Source of the DNA: an uncultured Porphyromonadaceae bacterium | GTDB taxonomy: Bacteria > Bacteroidota > Bacteroidia > Bacteroidales > Muribaculaceae | DNA: 6,748 nt | Direction: 5' to 3' | Assembly: GCA_947174735.1 (NCBI GenBank) | Contig: CAMWKC010000117.1 | Coordinates: forward strand, 1-6,748 | Part shown: positions 1-6,748 of the stretch, piece after piece | Position numbering within the stretch: position 1 is the first letter of the stretch | Layout of the letters: each line of letters starts with the position of its first letter | Notes under the pieces: generated by a model | Seen by the model: the letters and a program-made list of their open reading frames with translations, nothing else | Told to the model about the DNA's origin: nothing | Databases searched by the model: none | Made by a program: the position numbers and the translations under genes

Positions 1-46
1 ATTATGGTCATGGGGCTGTAATCTCAATCAGCTATATGGTAAGTAA

Positions 47-805
47 TTATTCTTTACACTTAGCGGCTATGAACTGACGATTCATGCGGCCGATATTATA
101 GAGCTTGATATTCTTGGGGCATTCGGCTGAGCAGGCACCTGTGTTAGTACAGTTGCCAAAACCGAGTTCGTCCATCTTATCCACCATAGCGCGGACACGA
201 CGATCTTTCTCAACCGCACCCTGAGGCAGCAGAGCTAACTGGCTGATCTTAGCCGAAACGAAGAGCATAGCCGAACCGTTTTTGCAAGCAGCTACACAAG
301 CACCGCAACCGATACAGCTTGCAGAGTCCATAGCTTCGTCTGCGTTAACTTTAGGAATAGGTATACAGTTAGCATCCTGAGCACCGCCGCAATTGAATGA
401 TACATAGCCACCAGCCTGCTGTATTTTATCAAAAGCGGAGCGGTCTACCATAAGGTCTTTAATAACCGGGAAGGCGGTAGAACGCCAAGGTTCCACAGTA
501 ATGGTCTCACCGTCAGCAAAACGACGCATATAGAGCTGACAGGTAGTAGCACCTGTTGCAGGACCGTGGGGATGTCCGTTGATGTAGAGTGAGCACATAC
601 CGCAGATACCTTCGCGGCAGTCGTGGTCGAATACGATGGGCTCCTCACCTTTCTCGACGAGTGTTTCGTTGAGAATGTCGAGAGTCTCAAGGAACGATGT
701 GTCGGGAGTGGTCTCGACATTGTTGTAAGTCACAAAACCACCCTCAGTCCGGGGATTGGCCTGACGCCATACCCGGAGATTGACTTTCATTATATTTTCT
801 TCCAT
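47..805 (-). CDS. sdhB: Succinate dehydrogenase / fumarate reductase iron-sulfur subunit
   Basis: This is the electron-transfer subunit that passes electrons between the FAD of SdhA and the quinone site in SdhC, on the cytoplasmic face of the membrane. The N-terminal ferredoxin-like domain carries the [2Fe-2S] motif CREGICGMC (C63, C68, C71) with C89 as fourth ligand. The C-terminal domain has [11 protein letters not shown] (C164, C167, C170, C174) and a later C219, C225, C229-P set. By the E. coli SdhB pattern, C164/167/170/229 bind [4Fe-4S] and C174/219/225 bind [3Fe-4S]. At 252 aa it is full length for the family. Two non-ligand cysteines, C139 and C147, lie between the domains. The start at 803-805 gives MEENI-, which resembles Bacteroides homologues as I remember them. 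An internal ATG at 788-790 (MKVNL-) has a purine-rich GGAAG just upstream and is a possible alternative. It is the last gene of the operon, 38 nt after sdhA. It would also be called frdB. Confidence 0.97.
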   Translation of the reverse strand: MEENIMKVNLRVWRQANPRTEGGFVTYNNVETTPDTSFLETLDILNETLVEKGEEPIVFDHDCREGICGMCSLYINGHPHGPATGATTCQLYMRRFADGETITVEPWRSTAFPVIKDLMVDRSAFDKIQQAGGYVSFNCGGAQDANCIPIPKVNADEAMDSASCIGCGACVAACKNGSAMLFVSAKISQLALLPQGAVEKDRRVRAMVDKMDELGFGNCTNTGACSAECPKNIKLYNIGRMNRQFIAAKCKE

Positions 806-843
806 GATTGAATCTTTGTTGTTTTGAGCCTGTGGTCTATGAC

Positions 844-2868
844 TTAAGACTTATAGTTACGTGTCTGTACCTTGATAGCCTCGTAATGCAGAGGTTCCTT
901 GATGAGCGAGGGCGCTTTTTCGTCGCTGCCGGCGTAGTCCCAGCATGAAACATAGAAGTAGTTAGCATCGTCACGCTTGGCCTCACCTTCTTCAGTCTGA
1001 TATTCTGTACGGAAGTGACCGCCGCAGCTTTCGTTACGGCTGAGTGCGTCGTAAGCTATCAGCTCACCCATAGTGATGAAGTCATTGAGACGGAATGCCT
1101 TATCAAGCTCAACATTCATACCGTCAGCCGAACCAGGAATAAAGAGTTCGGTGTCAAATACCTTGCGGAGACGTTTGAGTTCGGTAAGAGCTTTCTTAAG
1201 ACCCTTTTCGTCACGAGCCATACCTACATATTCCCACATAATGTGGCCTAACTCCTTATGTATAGAGTCTACAGAGCGTTTACCCTTAATAGCCATCAGC
1301 TTATCCATTTCAGCCTGACACTTGGCCTCAGCTGCCTCGAATTCAGGCAGGTCAGTAGAAAAGCGAGGTACAGAAATCTGGTCGCTCAGATAATTTTGGA
1401 TAGTGTAGGGCAGTACGAAATAACCATCAGCCAGACCCTGCATCAGAGCTGAGGCACCAAGACGGTTAGCACCGTGGTCGGAGAAGTTACATTCGCCGAT
1501 AGCAAACAGACCCTTGATTGAAGTCTGAAGTTCATAATCAACCCAGATACCACCCATTGTATAGTGAATAGAGGGGAATATCATCATAGGGTTATAGTAC
1601 TTCACACCGTCTTTCTCGTTAGCGAGTTCGCCCGGATTTACGTCGGTAATCTCTTCATACATATCGAAGAGGTTACCGTAACGCTGACGTACCTGATCTA
1701 TACCGAGACGGTTGATAGCTTCAGAGAAGTCAAGGAATACAGCCAGACCGGTATTGTTTACACCATAACCGGCGTCGCAACGCTCTTTGGCGGCACGCGA
1801 AGCCACGTCGCGGGGTACGAGATTACCGAAAGCAGGATAGCGACGTTCCAGATAGTAGTCACGGTCCTGTTCAGGTATATCGCTACCTTTGATTTTACCC
1901 TGCTGGAGTTTCTTGGCGTCCTCAATATTTTTAGGTACCCATATACGGCCGTCGTTACGCAGTGACTCTGACATAAGAGTCAGTTTTGACTGCTTATCAC
2001 CGTGCACAGGAATACAGGTGGGGTGAATCTGTACGTATGCCGGGTTGGCAAAGTATGCACCCTTGCGGAAGCAAGCCATAGCAGCCGAGCAGTTACAGCC
2101 CATTGCGTTTGTAGACAGGAAGTAAGTATTACCGTAACCGCCTGTAGCTATAACAACAGCATGAGCGGCGAAACGCTCGAATTTACCGGTGATAAGGTTC
2201 TTGGCAATGATACCACGGGCACGTTCCACACCGTCTTTATCTTTAATGAGCACTACATCGTGCATTTCATAACGGTTGAAACTCTTAACTTTACCGAGCT
2301 GTATCTGACGGTTAAGCGATGAGTAAGCACCTAAGAGGAGCTGCTGACCTGTCTGACCTTTAGCATAGAATGTACGGCTTACCTGAGCACCGCCGAATGA
2401 ACGGTTAGCAAGCAGCCCACCGTATTCACGGGCGAAAGGTACACCCTGAGCTACGCACTGGTCGATAATGTCGTTTGATACTTCGGCAAGACGATATACA
2501 TTGGCTTCACGAGCACGATAGTCGCCACCCTTAACTGTATCATAGAACAGACGGTAAACCGAGTCACCATCGTTCTGATAGTTCTTGGCAGCATTGATAC
2601 CACCCTGTGCGGCGATAGAGTGAGCACGGCGAGGGCTGTCCTGAATGCAGAAATTAAGAACATTGAAGCCCATCTCTGCAAGTGATGAGGCTGCTGATGC
2701 ACCGGCAAGACCCGTGCCGACCACAATTATATCGAGTTTACGCTTGTTGGCCGGGTTAACAAGCTTCTGGTGGGCCTTGTAGTTGGTCCACTTCTCAGCG
2801 ATAGGACCTTCGGGGATCTTTGAGTCGGCCACCGGCATTATTTTGACAGTTTCTTTAGAGATATCCAT
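844..2868 (-). CDS. sdhA: Succinate dehydrogenase / fumarate reductase flavoprotein subunit
   Basis: This is the catalytic subunit interconverting succinate and fumarate at a covalently bound FAD. The Rossmann motif [11 protein letters not shown] lies near residues 50-60. [11 protein letters not shown] contains H83, the expected 8-alpha-histidyl FAD attachment site. Predicted substrate-binding and catalytic residues by homology are H282 (QIHPT), R353 (VPRDVASRA, proton-shuttle arginine), H435 (IHYTMGG) and R469 (HGANRLG). A second FAD contact region is [18 protein letters not shown] (about 454-471). Its 674 aa match the long type used with class-B anchors. The start at 2866-2868 leaves 8 nt after sdhC. 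An internal ATG at 2836-2838 gives [11 protein letters not shown], closer to the N-terminus I remember for Bacteroides homologues, so the first ten residues are uncertain. C258, C260 and C266 form an unusual cysteine group. Sequence alone does not set the direction, but fumarate reduction is expected in fermentative Bacteroidales (frdA). Confidence 0.98.
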   Translation of the reverse strand: MDISKETVKIMPVADSKIPEGPIAEKWTNYKAHQKLVNPANKRKLDIIVVGTGLAGASAASSLAEMGFNVLNFCIQDSPRRAHSIAAQGGINAAKNYQNDGDSVYRLFYDTVKGGDYRAREANVYRLAEVSNDIIDQCVAQGVPFAREYGGLLANRSFGGAQVSRTFYAKGQTGQQLLLGAYSSLNRQIQLGKVKSFNRYEMHDVVLIKDKDGVERARGIIAKNLITGKFERFAAHAVVIATGGYGNTYFLSTNAMGCNCSAAMACFRKGAYFANPAYVQIHPTCIPVHGDKQSKLTLMSESLRNDGRIWVPKNIEDAKKLQQGKIKGSDIPEQDRDYYLERRYPAFGNLVPRDVASRAAKERCDAGYGVNNTGLAVFLDFSEAINRLGIDQVRQRYGNLFDMYEEITDVNPGELANEKDGVKYYNPMMIFPSIHYTMGGIWVDYELQTSIKGLFAIGECNFSDHGANRLGASALMQGLADGYFVLPYTIQNYLSDQISVPRFSTDLPEFEAAEAKCQAEMDKLMAIKGKRSVDSIHKELGHIMWEYVGMARDEKGLKKALTELKRLRKVFDTELFIPGSADGMNVELDKAFRLNDFITMGELIAYDALSRNESCGGHFRTEYQTEEGEAKRDDANYFYVSCWDYAGSDEKAPSLIKEPLHYEAIKVQTRNYKS

Positions 2869-2876
2869 ATCGCTAA

Positions 2877-3902
2877 TCAGTTGTTTGTGTTAGACATTTC
2901 AGGGGCTACAGCCTCTACTACCTCTACCTCGGTCTGGTTATTATTACCGTCGAGATATTCAAAGAGAGTGGCGAAGCTGTTGAAGATTTCATAGTTCATG
3001 TTGAACTGACGGGCCATATCCGGATTTGCTTCAAGCTGCTGGTCGAAGCCGGGCATATTCTTCTGCATTTTCATCTGCTCTACGGCCTGGGGAAGCTGCT
3101 GTGAAAGAACTTCGTAAGGCATGCTCTTAATCTGTGTCAGAACCTGTGCGGCATCAGGACCAAAGTCTTTCTCCTTCATAGCTGCTACCATCTCCTTGTA
3201 TTGGTCACGCAGAGCGGGGTCAGTTTTGTAGTAACCCTGATGAGCCTTAACGGTGAATACGATAGCTTGGGCAATGAAGAGGAGTACAACAACTGAGCTC
3301 CAGCATACAGCAATTTTCTTAAGACGGGGAATCCATACGGTGCTATCCCAACCCACTGACTGGAACATCGACCAGAAACCGTGATTCATGTGAAGCCACA
3401 GAGCAATGAAGCCGATGATATAGACGATGGGAGTCCATACCAGTTGGAAAGCTTCCTGCAGGAACAGTGTACCGGCAGCGGGAGGAAGAGCTTCTTCACA
3501 GCCACGAATTTCCTGAAGCTGCATGCGAGCCCAGAACTGGATAAGGTGCACTACAAGGAAAGCCAGAATAACAACGCCGAGCACGAACATGTTCTGCGAA
3601 GTCCATTCCACGCCGGCGGGACGCTTGCTTATGGCATAGCGCTGTGAGCCGCGAGCCTGACGGTTCTGCATTGTCAGGATACAGGCATAGATAATGTGGA
3701 CGATGATGAAAGCAGCCAGAATCACTGACGCGATGAGGGCATACCAATTTGCGCCGAGAAATTCGCAAATCGAGTTGTATGCTGCCGGCCAGCAGATGGC
3801 TACGGAGTTCATCAAACAGTGAAATGTGACAAATAGGACGAGGAATGCACCTGAACAGGCCATTACGAACTTACGTCCTACAGATGAGCTTGATAACCAC
3901 AT
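2877..3902 (-). CDS. sdhC: Succinate dehydrogenase / fumarate reductase cytochrome b membrane anchor, with long C-terminal extension
   Basis: This is the single-polypeptide (class B) di-heme anchor that binds SdhAB and menaquinone. Five hydrophobic helices are visible at about 12-34, 51-76, 103-126, 153-175 and 196-218. H28, H69, H119 and H171 (in LHMNHGFWS) sit where B. subtilis SdhC has its heme ligands H28, H70, H113 and H155. The loop after helix 2 (77-102) and the one before helix 5 are rich in K/R. This puts the N-terminus in the cytoplasm and the C-terminus outside, as in Wolinella FrdC. Relatives usually end soon after helix 5, at about 220-260 aa. This protein has 341 aa, with roughly 120 extra residues (221-341) that are polar, rich in Gln and Met, and end in an acidic tail. 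The frame is open throughout, so a simple frameshift is unlikely. It is the first gene of the operon; its TGA stop lies 8 nt before the sdhA ATG. It would also be called frdC. Confidence 0.95.
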   Translation of the reverse strand: MWLSSSSVGRKFVMACSGAFLVLFVTFHCLMNSVAICWPAAYNSICEFLGANWYALIASVILAAFIIVHIIYACILTMQNRQARGSQRYAISKRPAGVEWTSQNMFVLGVVILAFLVVHLIQFWARMQLQEIRGCEEALPPAAGTLFLQEAFQLVWTPIVYIIGFIALWLHMNHGFWSMFQSVGWDSTVWIPRLKKIAVCWSSVVVLLFIAQAIVFTVKAHQGYYKTDPALRDQYKEMVAAMKEKDFGPDAAQVLTQIKSMPYEVLSQQLPQAVEQMKMQKNMPGFDQQLEANPDMARQFNMNYEIFNSFATLFEYLDGNNNQTEVEVVEAVAPEMSNTNN

Positions 3903-4033
3903 AGCAGTTGGATTTTGGTTTGAATGATGTTGATATTAGTTATTTAGTTTGTGTTCACGGCGTTAAGTGCCTGTCAGCATACTTCCGGCGCTGAGGCGGC
4001 CGCTATGCCCCCGTGGGTATACCGGCTTATGAA
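3903..4033 (-). promoter_or_regulatory. Structured 5' leader of the sdhCAB transcript
   Basis: If transcription starts at about 4030, the operon has a leader of about 130 nt. Its first half is GC-rich and can fold into nested stems: 3956-3960 with 4011-4015 (CACGG/CCGTG), 3977-3981 with 4004-4008 (GCATA/TATGC), and 3986-3989 with 3999-4002 (CGGC/GCCG), leaving a 9-nt apical loop. The second half (about 3903-3955) is poor in G and looks unstructured up to the ATG, which fits initiation without a strong Shine-Dalgarno site in Bacteroidetes. No T-tract follows the stems, so this is not an obvious intrinsic terminator. I recognise no known riboswitch family. The pairing is seen in the sequence; a regulatory role is inference. 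Confidence 0.4.
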
Positions 4034-4036
4034 ATG

Positions 4037-4067
4037 CAAAATTATCATAAAATCGTCATACACCAAA
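4037..4067 (-). promoter_or_regulatory. Bacteroidetes-type promoter for the sdhCAB operon
   Basis: Read on the minus strand, a -33 element TTTG (4067-4064) is followed by 19 nt and then a -7 element TAATTTTG (4044-4037). This is a full match to the Bacteroidetes primary sigma consensus TTTG-N19-21-TAnnTTTG. It predicts a start of transcription near 4029-4033, about 130 nt before the sdhC ATG. No other minus-strand match stands out in the intergenic region. Confidence 0.7.
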
Positions 4068-4099
4068 AGAAAAACAGTTAAAAAGAAACGGTAATTTTA

Positions 4100-4107
4100 T
4101 AATTTTG
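4100..4107 (+). promoter_or_regulatory. Probable -7 promoter element for the CotH-like lipoprotein gene
   Basis: TAATTTTG on the plus strand matches the Bacteroidetes -7 consensus TAnnTTTG exactly. It would start transcription near 4111-4115, about 50 nt before the ATG at 4161. At the expected -33 spacing (about 4076-4080) there is only GTTA and no TTTG, so the promoter may be weak or need an activator. It lies back to back with the sdhCAB promoter, and their -33 regions are nearly adjacent. Confidence 0.5.
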
Positions 4108-4160
4108 CAGTTAAACAATAGAGTCGGACCCTTATGTCTTAAACTTCTATCCTAAACATT

Positions 4161-5654
4161 ATGATGAATCCAAAACAATTTTATGTGTTGCTGATAGCTA
4201 CTATTCTTTGTGCCTGCAACAATAATGATATACCTTCTTCCGAGCCGGAACCGGAACCTGTATCGGATGTTCTGGCAATAAGTACTCTTAGTGTCACAGA
4301 CATTGAAGCTGTGGCAGCTGACTCTGCTTCATGGGAAATAAATATGCCTTATGACACTGACCTGACTGCTGTGCCCGTCACACTTACTCTTGACGGACGC
4401 GGAGCTTATATTGTCGGTGCTGATAGTATGGATGAGCGGTCAATTGTGCTTGATCTTAGTCGGCCTGCCACAATTACTGTCGCCGATACTATAGGTGGTG
4501 AACGTTCCTATACACTCAGTGTCTATCACGGCAACCTGCCCATGATATATATTGAGACTCCGGCTCCTATTCTAAGTAAAGAGGAATGGGTAAAGAAATG
4601 CAGTATGACTATTGTAAACGCCGGTGAAAGTAACATAGAGCTGCAGAAAGTGCAGCTTAAAGGACGCGGTAACAGCACATGGAACTTTCCTAAAAAGCCT
4701 TATGCCGTCAAGCTTGACTCTAAAACATCCTTGTTAGGTATGCCCTCCCATAAACGCTGGTGTCTGCTGGCTAACTGGAACGACCGCACATTACTCCGTA
4801 ATGATGTGAGCTTTGAAGTAGCACGTCATTTCCCGGCGTTGGCATGGACTCCACGCGGGCAGTTTGTAGAAGTTACACTGAACGGTGAGTTTATGGGAAA
4901 TTATTATCTCTGTGAGCAGATTAAGGTGGCTGAAGCCCGTGTCAATATAACTGAGATGACCTCGGACGATACTGAAGGTGAAGCGCTGACGGGAGGATAC
5001 TTATTTGAACTTGATACTAATTATGATGAGGTAAATAAATTCCGTACTCCTTACCGCAAGCTGCCGGTTAATTTTAAGGATCCTGACGAAGATGTGCTGA
5101 CTTCGGAACAGTTTACCTACGCATACGACTATTTTAGTCGTATAGAGGCTATTCTCTATGGCAGAGCAGAAGGTGATATATTTGACTATATAGACATTGA
5201 TTCGTTCATAGATTGGTGGCTGATGCACGAGTTGGTGTTCAATGGTGAGCCTCAGAGTCCGAAGAGTAGCTATATGTATAAGGATCGCGGAGGATTGCTA
5301 TGTGCCGGACCTGTATGGGATTTCGACTGGGGCACTTTGCGTCCGAAAGAGGATGTGGACTGGTATATAGACAAAGCTATATGGTATGGTGCCTTGCTCA
5401 GACTGCCGCGTTTTCGTGAGCGTACCAAAGAGCGCTGGGCTATGGTTCGCAGCGGACTTGATGAAATACCGGCCTACATAGATACACAAGCCGCGCTGAT
5501 AAGCGAGTCAGTTGAAGCTAACTATGCTCAATGGCCTATGAATATAACTCCCAACGGAGATGAGCAATTGAGTCAGCCTGAGGCAATAGAACGTATGAAA
5601 CAGGCTTATAACAGCCGTCTTGCCAAACTGGATATACTTATCGAGGCGCTTTAA
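4161..5654 (+). CDS. CotH-kinase-family lipoprotein with N-terminal Ig-like beta domain
   Basis: This is a predicted lipidated envelope protein of 497 aa. A short hydrophobic signal sequence ends in the lipobox L16-C-A-C19, followed by an Asn-rich and Glu/Pro-rich linker to about residue 35. Residues about 38-122 resemble the small beta-sandwich domains (DUF5018-like) common at the N-terminus of Bacteroidetes surface lipoproteins. The rest matches the CotH kinase domain: KGRGNSTW (167-174), LANWNDRTLLRN (203-214), EFMGNYYLCEQIKV (about 243-256), GGYLFELD (278-285), SSYMYKDRGG (about 369-378) and GPVWDFDWG (383-391). The last two aspartates are probably the metal-binding ones. In Bacillus, CotH is an atypical protein kinase acting on spore coat proteins. 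Bacteroidetes do not sporulate, so the substrate here is unknown. All core motifs are present, so it looks intact. The start MMNPK- could equally use the second ATG at 4164. It is monocistronic by layout and its stop abuts the convergent UbiA-like gene. Confidence 0.88.
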   Translation: MMNPKQFYVLLIATILCACNNNDIPSSEPEPEPVSDVLAISTLSVTDIEAVAADSASWEINMPYDTDLTAVPVTLTLDGRGAYIVGADSMDERSIVLDLSRPATITVADTIGGERSYTLSVYHGNLPMIYIETPAPILSKEEWVKKCSMTIVNAGESNIELQKVQLKGRGNSTWNFPKKPYAVKLDSKTSLLGMPSHKRWCLLANWNDRTLLRNDVSFEVARHFPALAWTPRGQFVEVTLNGEFMGNYYLCEQIKVAEARVNITEMTSDDTEGEALTGGYLFELDTNYDEVNKFRTPYRKLPVNFKDPDEDVLTSEQFTYAYDYFSRIEAILYGRAEGDIFDYIDIDSFIDWWLMHELVFNGEPQSPKSSYMYKDRGGLLCAGPVWDFDWGTLRPKEDVDWYIDKAIWYGALLRLPRFRERTKERWAMVRSGLDEIPAYIDTQAALISESVEANYAQWPMNITPNGDEQLSQPEAIERMKQAYNSRLAKLDILIEAL

Positions 5655-6650
5655 TCAAAAGTAATCGAGGTGAGAATCGCTGGGTATACCAATGATACAG
5701 AATGAAATAAAAATAGCTATACCGGCAAAGGCCATTTTGCCTGCTATAAGGGTACGTAAATAACGCTGTTCTTTTTCATCAGCATAAGGCATACGTATAA
5801 GACAGTACAGGTTAACACCTAAGGCTATAAGAGGTACAAGCAAAAAGGCGAGCCATTTGATTGATAAGCTATGTAAGTTAGATACTACGTGTCCCATTAT
5901 AACCATTATCACTAAGCTGAGAACAGCACATATTGCAAAAACAGTACGTGTCACCGGACGACCGAAGCGTGTGGCGAAAGTGTTATGAAGTGCACGTCGG
6001 TCCTGATTGTAATTGTAGTAGATAACCTGCAGATGACACTCGACAGCATGCAGACCCATTACGCCGGCCAGAAAGAAAGCAGGCATCAGGTCAAACATTG
6101 AATAAGGCTCTGTGGCTTCATACTGGCTCTGTACTATTGATGTACCTAATACACACACCGGACCGAAAAGTATAAAAGTTATAAGCAGTGCCCATGGAGT
6201 GCGCATAAGCGGATAAGGACCATAGTTAGCCAGCCATTCCAACAGTACTATTACGGTGCCTACTACCAATCCCCACCAGCCGGTGAGAGTAAGAAGAGAT
6301 AGACCGATAGTAAGTGCGATAAGTGAAAGAGCCTGCCCAAGCCGTTCCATAATTCCGACAGTAACAGTCGGTTTGAATGGATAATATTCCTTTCCCGAGG
6401 AATGGTCTGTTTGATGGCAGAAATCAAAATTATGGTGTATTACGTTGCCTGCCATTTGGGTAAACAGCGCAAAAAGCAGACATAACGTAGCTGGAAGAAT
6501 CTCCATATTACCGCGTAGACTATCGGAAGCTGTGCCGGCAAATACTGACCCTACGCTCATAAGCAGACTACGCGGATTGATGCTCTGTATAGCTATGGTG
6601 AGCAACGGGGAACGTCGGGTTCTGGGTGATGGCTCGAAAGGTATATCCAT
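5655..6650 (-). CDS. UbiA-superfamily (MenA-like) membrane prenyltransferase homologue with altered aspartate motifs
   Basis: This is a polytopic membrane protein of 331 aa with about nine hydrophobic segments (near 28-46, 50-68, 103-121, 124-141, 152-172, 186-206, 234-254, 264-284, 304-322), as in the UbiA superfamily. MenA-like signatures are LFGPVCVLGTSIVQ (161-174) and two positions matching the aspartate-rich motifs. Motif 1 is N69 to D82 (NVIHHNFDFCHQTD), where MenA proteins have ND-x-x-D with a later D; here H72-H73 replace N-D while D76 and D82 remain. Motif 2 is YYNYNQD (211-217), where RDxxxD is usual; N213 replaces the first D while D217 remains. MenA attaches a polyprenyl chain to 1,4-dihydroxy-2-naphthoate to make menaquinone. 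With the first aspartate of each motif changed, activity or substrate may differ, so I give no gene symbol. The ATG at 6648-6650 is the first after an in-frame stop. It probably shares an operon with the gene ending 36 nt upstream. Confidence 0.8.
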   Translation of the reverse strand: MDIPFEPSPRTRRSPLLTIAIQSINPRSLLMSVGSVFAGTASDSLRGNMEILPATLCLLFALFTQMAGNVIHHNFDFCHQTDHSSGKEYYPFKPTVTVGIMERLGQALSLIALTIGLSLLTLTGWWGLVVGTVIVLLEWLANYGPYPLMRTPWALLITFILFGPVCVLGTSIVQSQYEATEPYSMFDLMPAFFLAGVMGLHAVECHLQVIYYNYNQDRRALHNTFATRFGRPVTRTVFAICAVLSLVIMVIMGHVVSNLHSLSIKWLAFLLVPLIALGVNLYCLIRMPYADEKEQRYLRTLIAGKMAFAGIAIFISFCIIGIPSDSHLDYF

Positions 6651-6686
6651 AGATTCGTAATAGATAAAGGAAGGGAATTAGTTGGT

Positions 6687-6748
6687 TTAGACCGTGAAGA
6701 GTACTACGGCCAGACTCGAGGTGCCTATTACCACCCATAATATCAGAG
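6687..6748 (-). CDS. 3' end of an upstream gene, probable membrane protein (partial)
   Basis: One minus-strand frame runs from the window edge to a TAA at 6687-6689 and encodes a hydrophobic tail ending -SLAVVLFTV. The visible 19 residues look like the final transmembrane helix of an integral membrane protein. The gap to the UbiA-like start is 36 nt on the same strand, which suggests co-transcription. With so few residues the family cannot be named. Chance openness over 62 bases is possible, but the composition and operon spacing favour a real gene end. Confidence 0.5.
   Translation of the reverse strand, partial: LILWVVIGTSSLAVVLFTV

Noticed and set aside
1..46. A possible minus-strand start codon at 9-11 (M-T-I...) or a terminator after sdhB
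   Set aside because: Only three codons fall in the window and there is no stem with a T-tract, so neither a gene nor a terminator can be supported.
1564..1965. 133-codon plus-strand open frame opposite sdhA (and similar open frames opposite sdhB, sdhA and sdhC)
   Set aside because: They lie fully within strongly supported genes on the other strand, have no recognisable domain, and look like by-products of codon usage.
2880..3242. SdhC tail as the result of a frameshift or misassembly
   Set aside because: The frame is continuous from the membrane domain to the stop just before sdhA, gene spacing is normal, and the tail has protein-like composition.
3963..3980. Tiny upstream open frame (ATG + four codons, MLTGT) in the sdhCAB leader on the minus strand
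   Set aside because: Five codons can arise by chance, there is no ribosome-binding signal, and the ATG overlaps a predicted stem. Conservation would be needed.
4016..4023. 8-bp palindrome GGTATACC and a nearby GCGGCCGC palindrome as operator sites
   Set aside because: Short palindromes are expected by chance in GC-rich stretches and no known regulator site matches.
5001..5228. Minus-strand 75-codon open frame inside the CotH-like gene
   Set aside because: It overlaps the conserved CotH kinase domain and has low-complexity, non-protein-like content.
1..6748. A previously undescribed multi-gene defence or mobile system
   Set aside because: No transposase, integrase, inverted repeats, CRISPR-like repeats or defence domains were seen. 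The content is core metabolism plus envelope genes.

Overview
The window looks like a chromosomal segment of a gut-type member of the Bacteroidales. Three things point there. A three-gene succinate:menaquinone oxidoreductase / fumarate reductase operon is in the order C-A-B, with a single five-helix cytochrome b anchor and proteins resembling, from memory, those of Bacteroides. The divergent gene is a lipoprotein with a Bacteroidetes-style N-terminal beta domain. The promoters match the Bacteroidetes TTTG / TAnnTTTG consensus. A Muribaculaceae-like origin is my guess at family level and is not proven here.

Layout: positions 47-3902 hold the minus-strand operon sdhC-sdhA-sdhB (frdCAB), with gaps of 8 and 38 nt. 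It is preceded by a consensus promoter and a leader of about 130 nt, part of which is GC-rich and foldable. From the same 258-bp intergenic region a plus-strand gene diverges (4161-5654), encoding a CotH-kinase-family lipoprotein. Its stop codon directly abuts the stop codon of a minus-strand UbiA/MenA-like membrane protein (5655-6650). Upstream of that gene, at the right edge, is the 3' end of another minus-strand gene with a hydrophobic C-terminus (6687-6748). Bases 1-46 hold no feature I can support.

How the genes work together: SdhA (FAD) and SdhB (three Fe-S clusters) form the soluble part of a membrane complex anchored by di-heme SdhC. It exchanges electrons between menaquinone/menaquinol and succinate/fumarate. 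In fermentative Bacteroidales it normally runs as fumarate reductase, the last step of succinate production. The UbiA-family gene is of the type that makes menaquinone, which would suit that theme, but its active-site aspartates are partly replaced, so it may be a divergent paralogue. The CotH-like lipoprotein has no evident link to respiration.

Most of the window is ordinary core metabolism. The points most worth a second look are the roughly 120-residue, probably periplasmic C-terminal extension on SdhC, the altered active site of the UbiA homologue, and the structured leader of the sdh operon. I saw no RNA gene, insertion sequence, CRISPR array or large repeat, and no convincing new multi-gene system.
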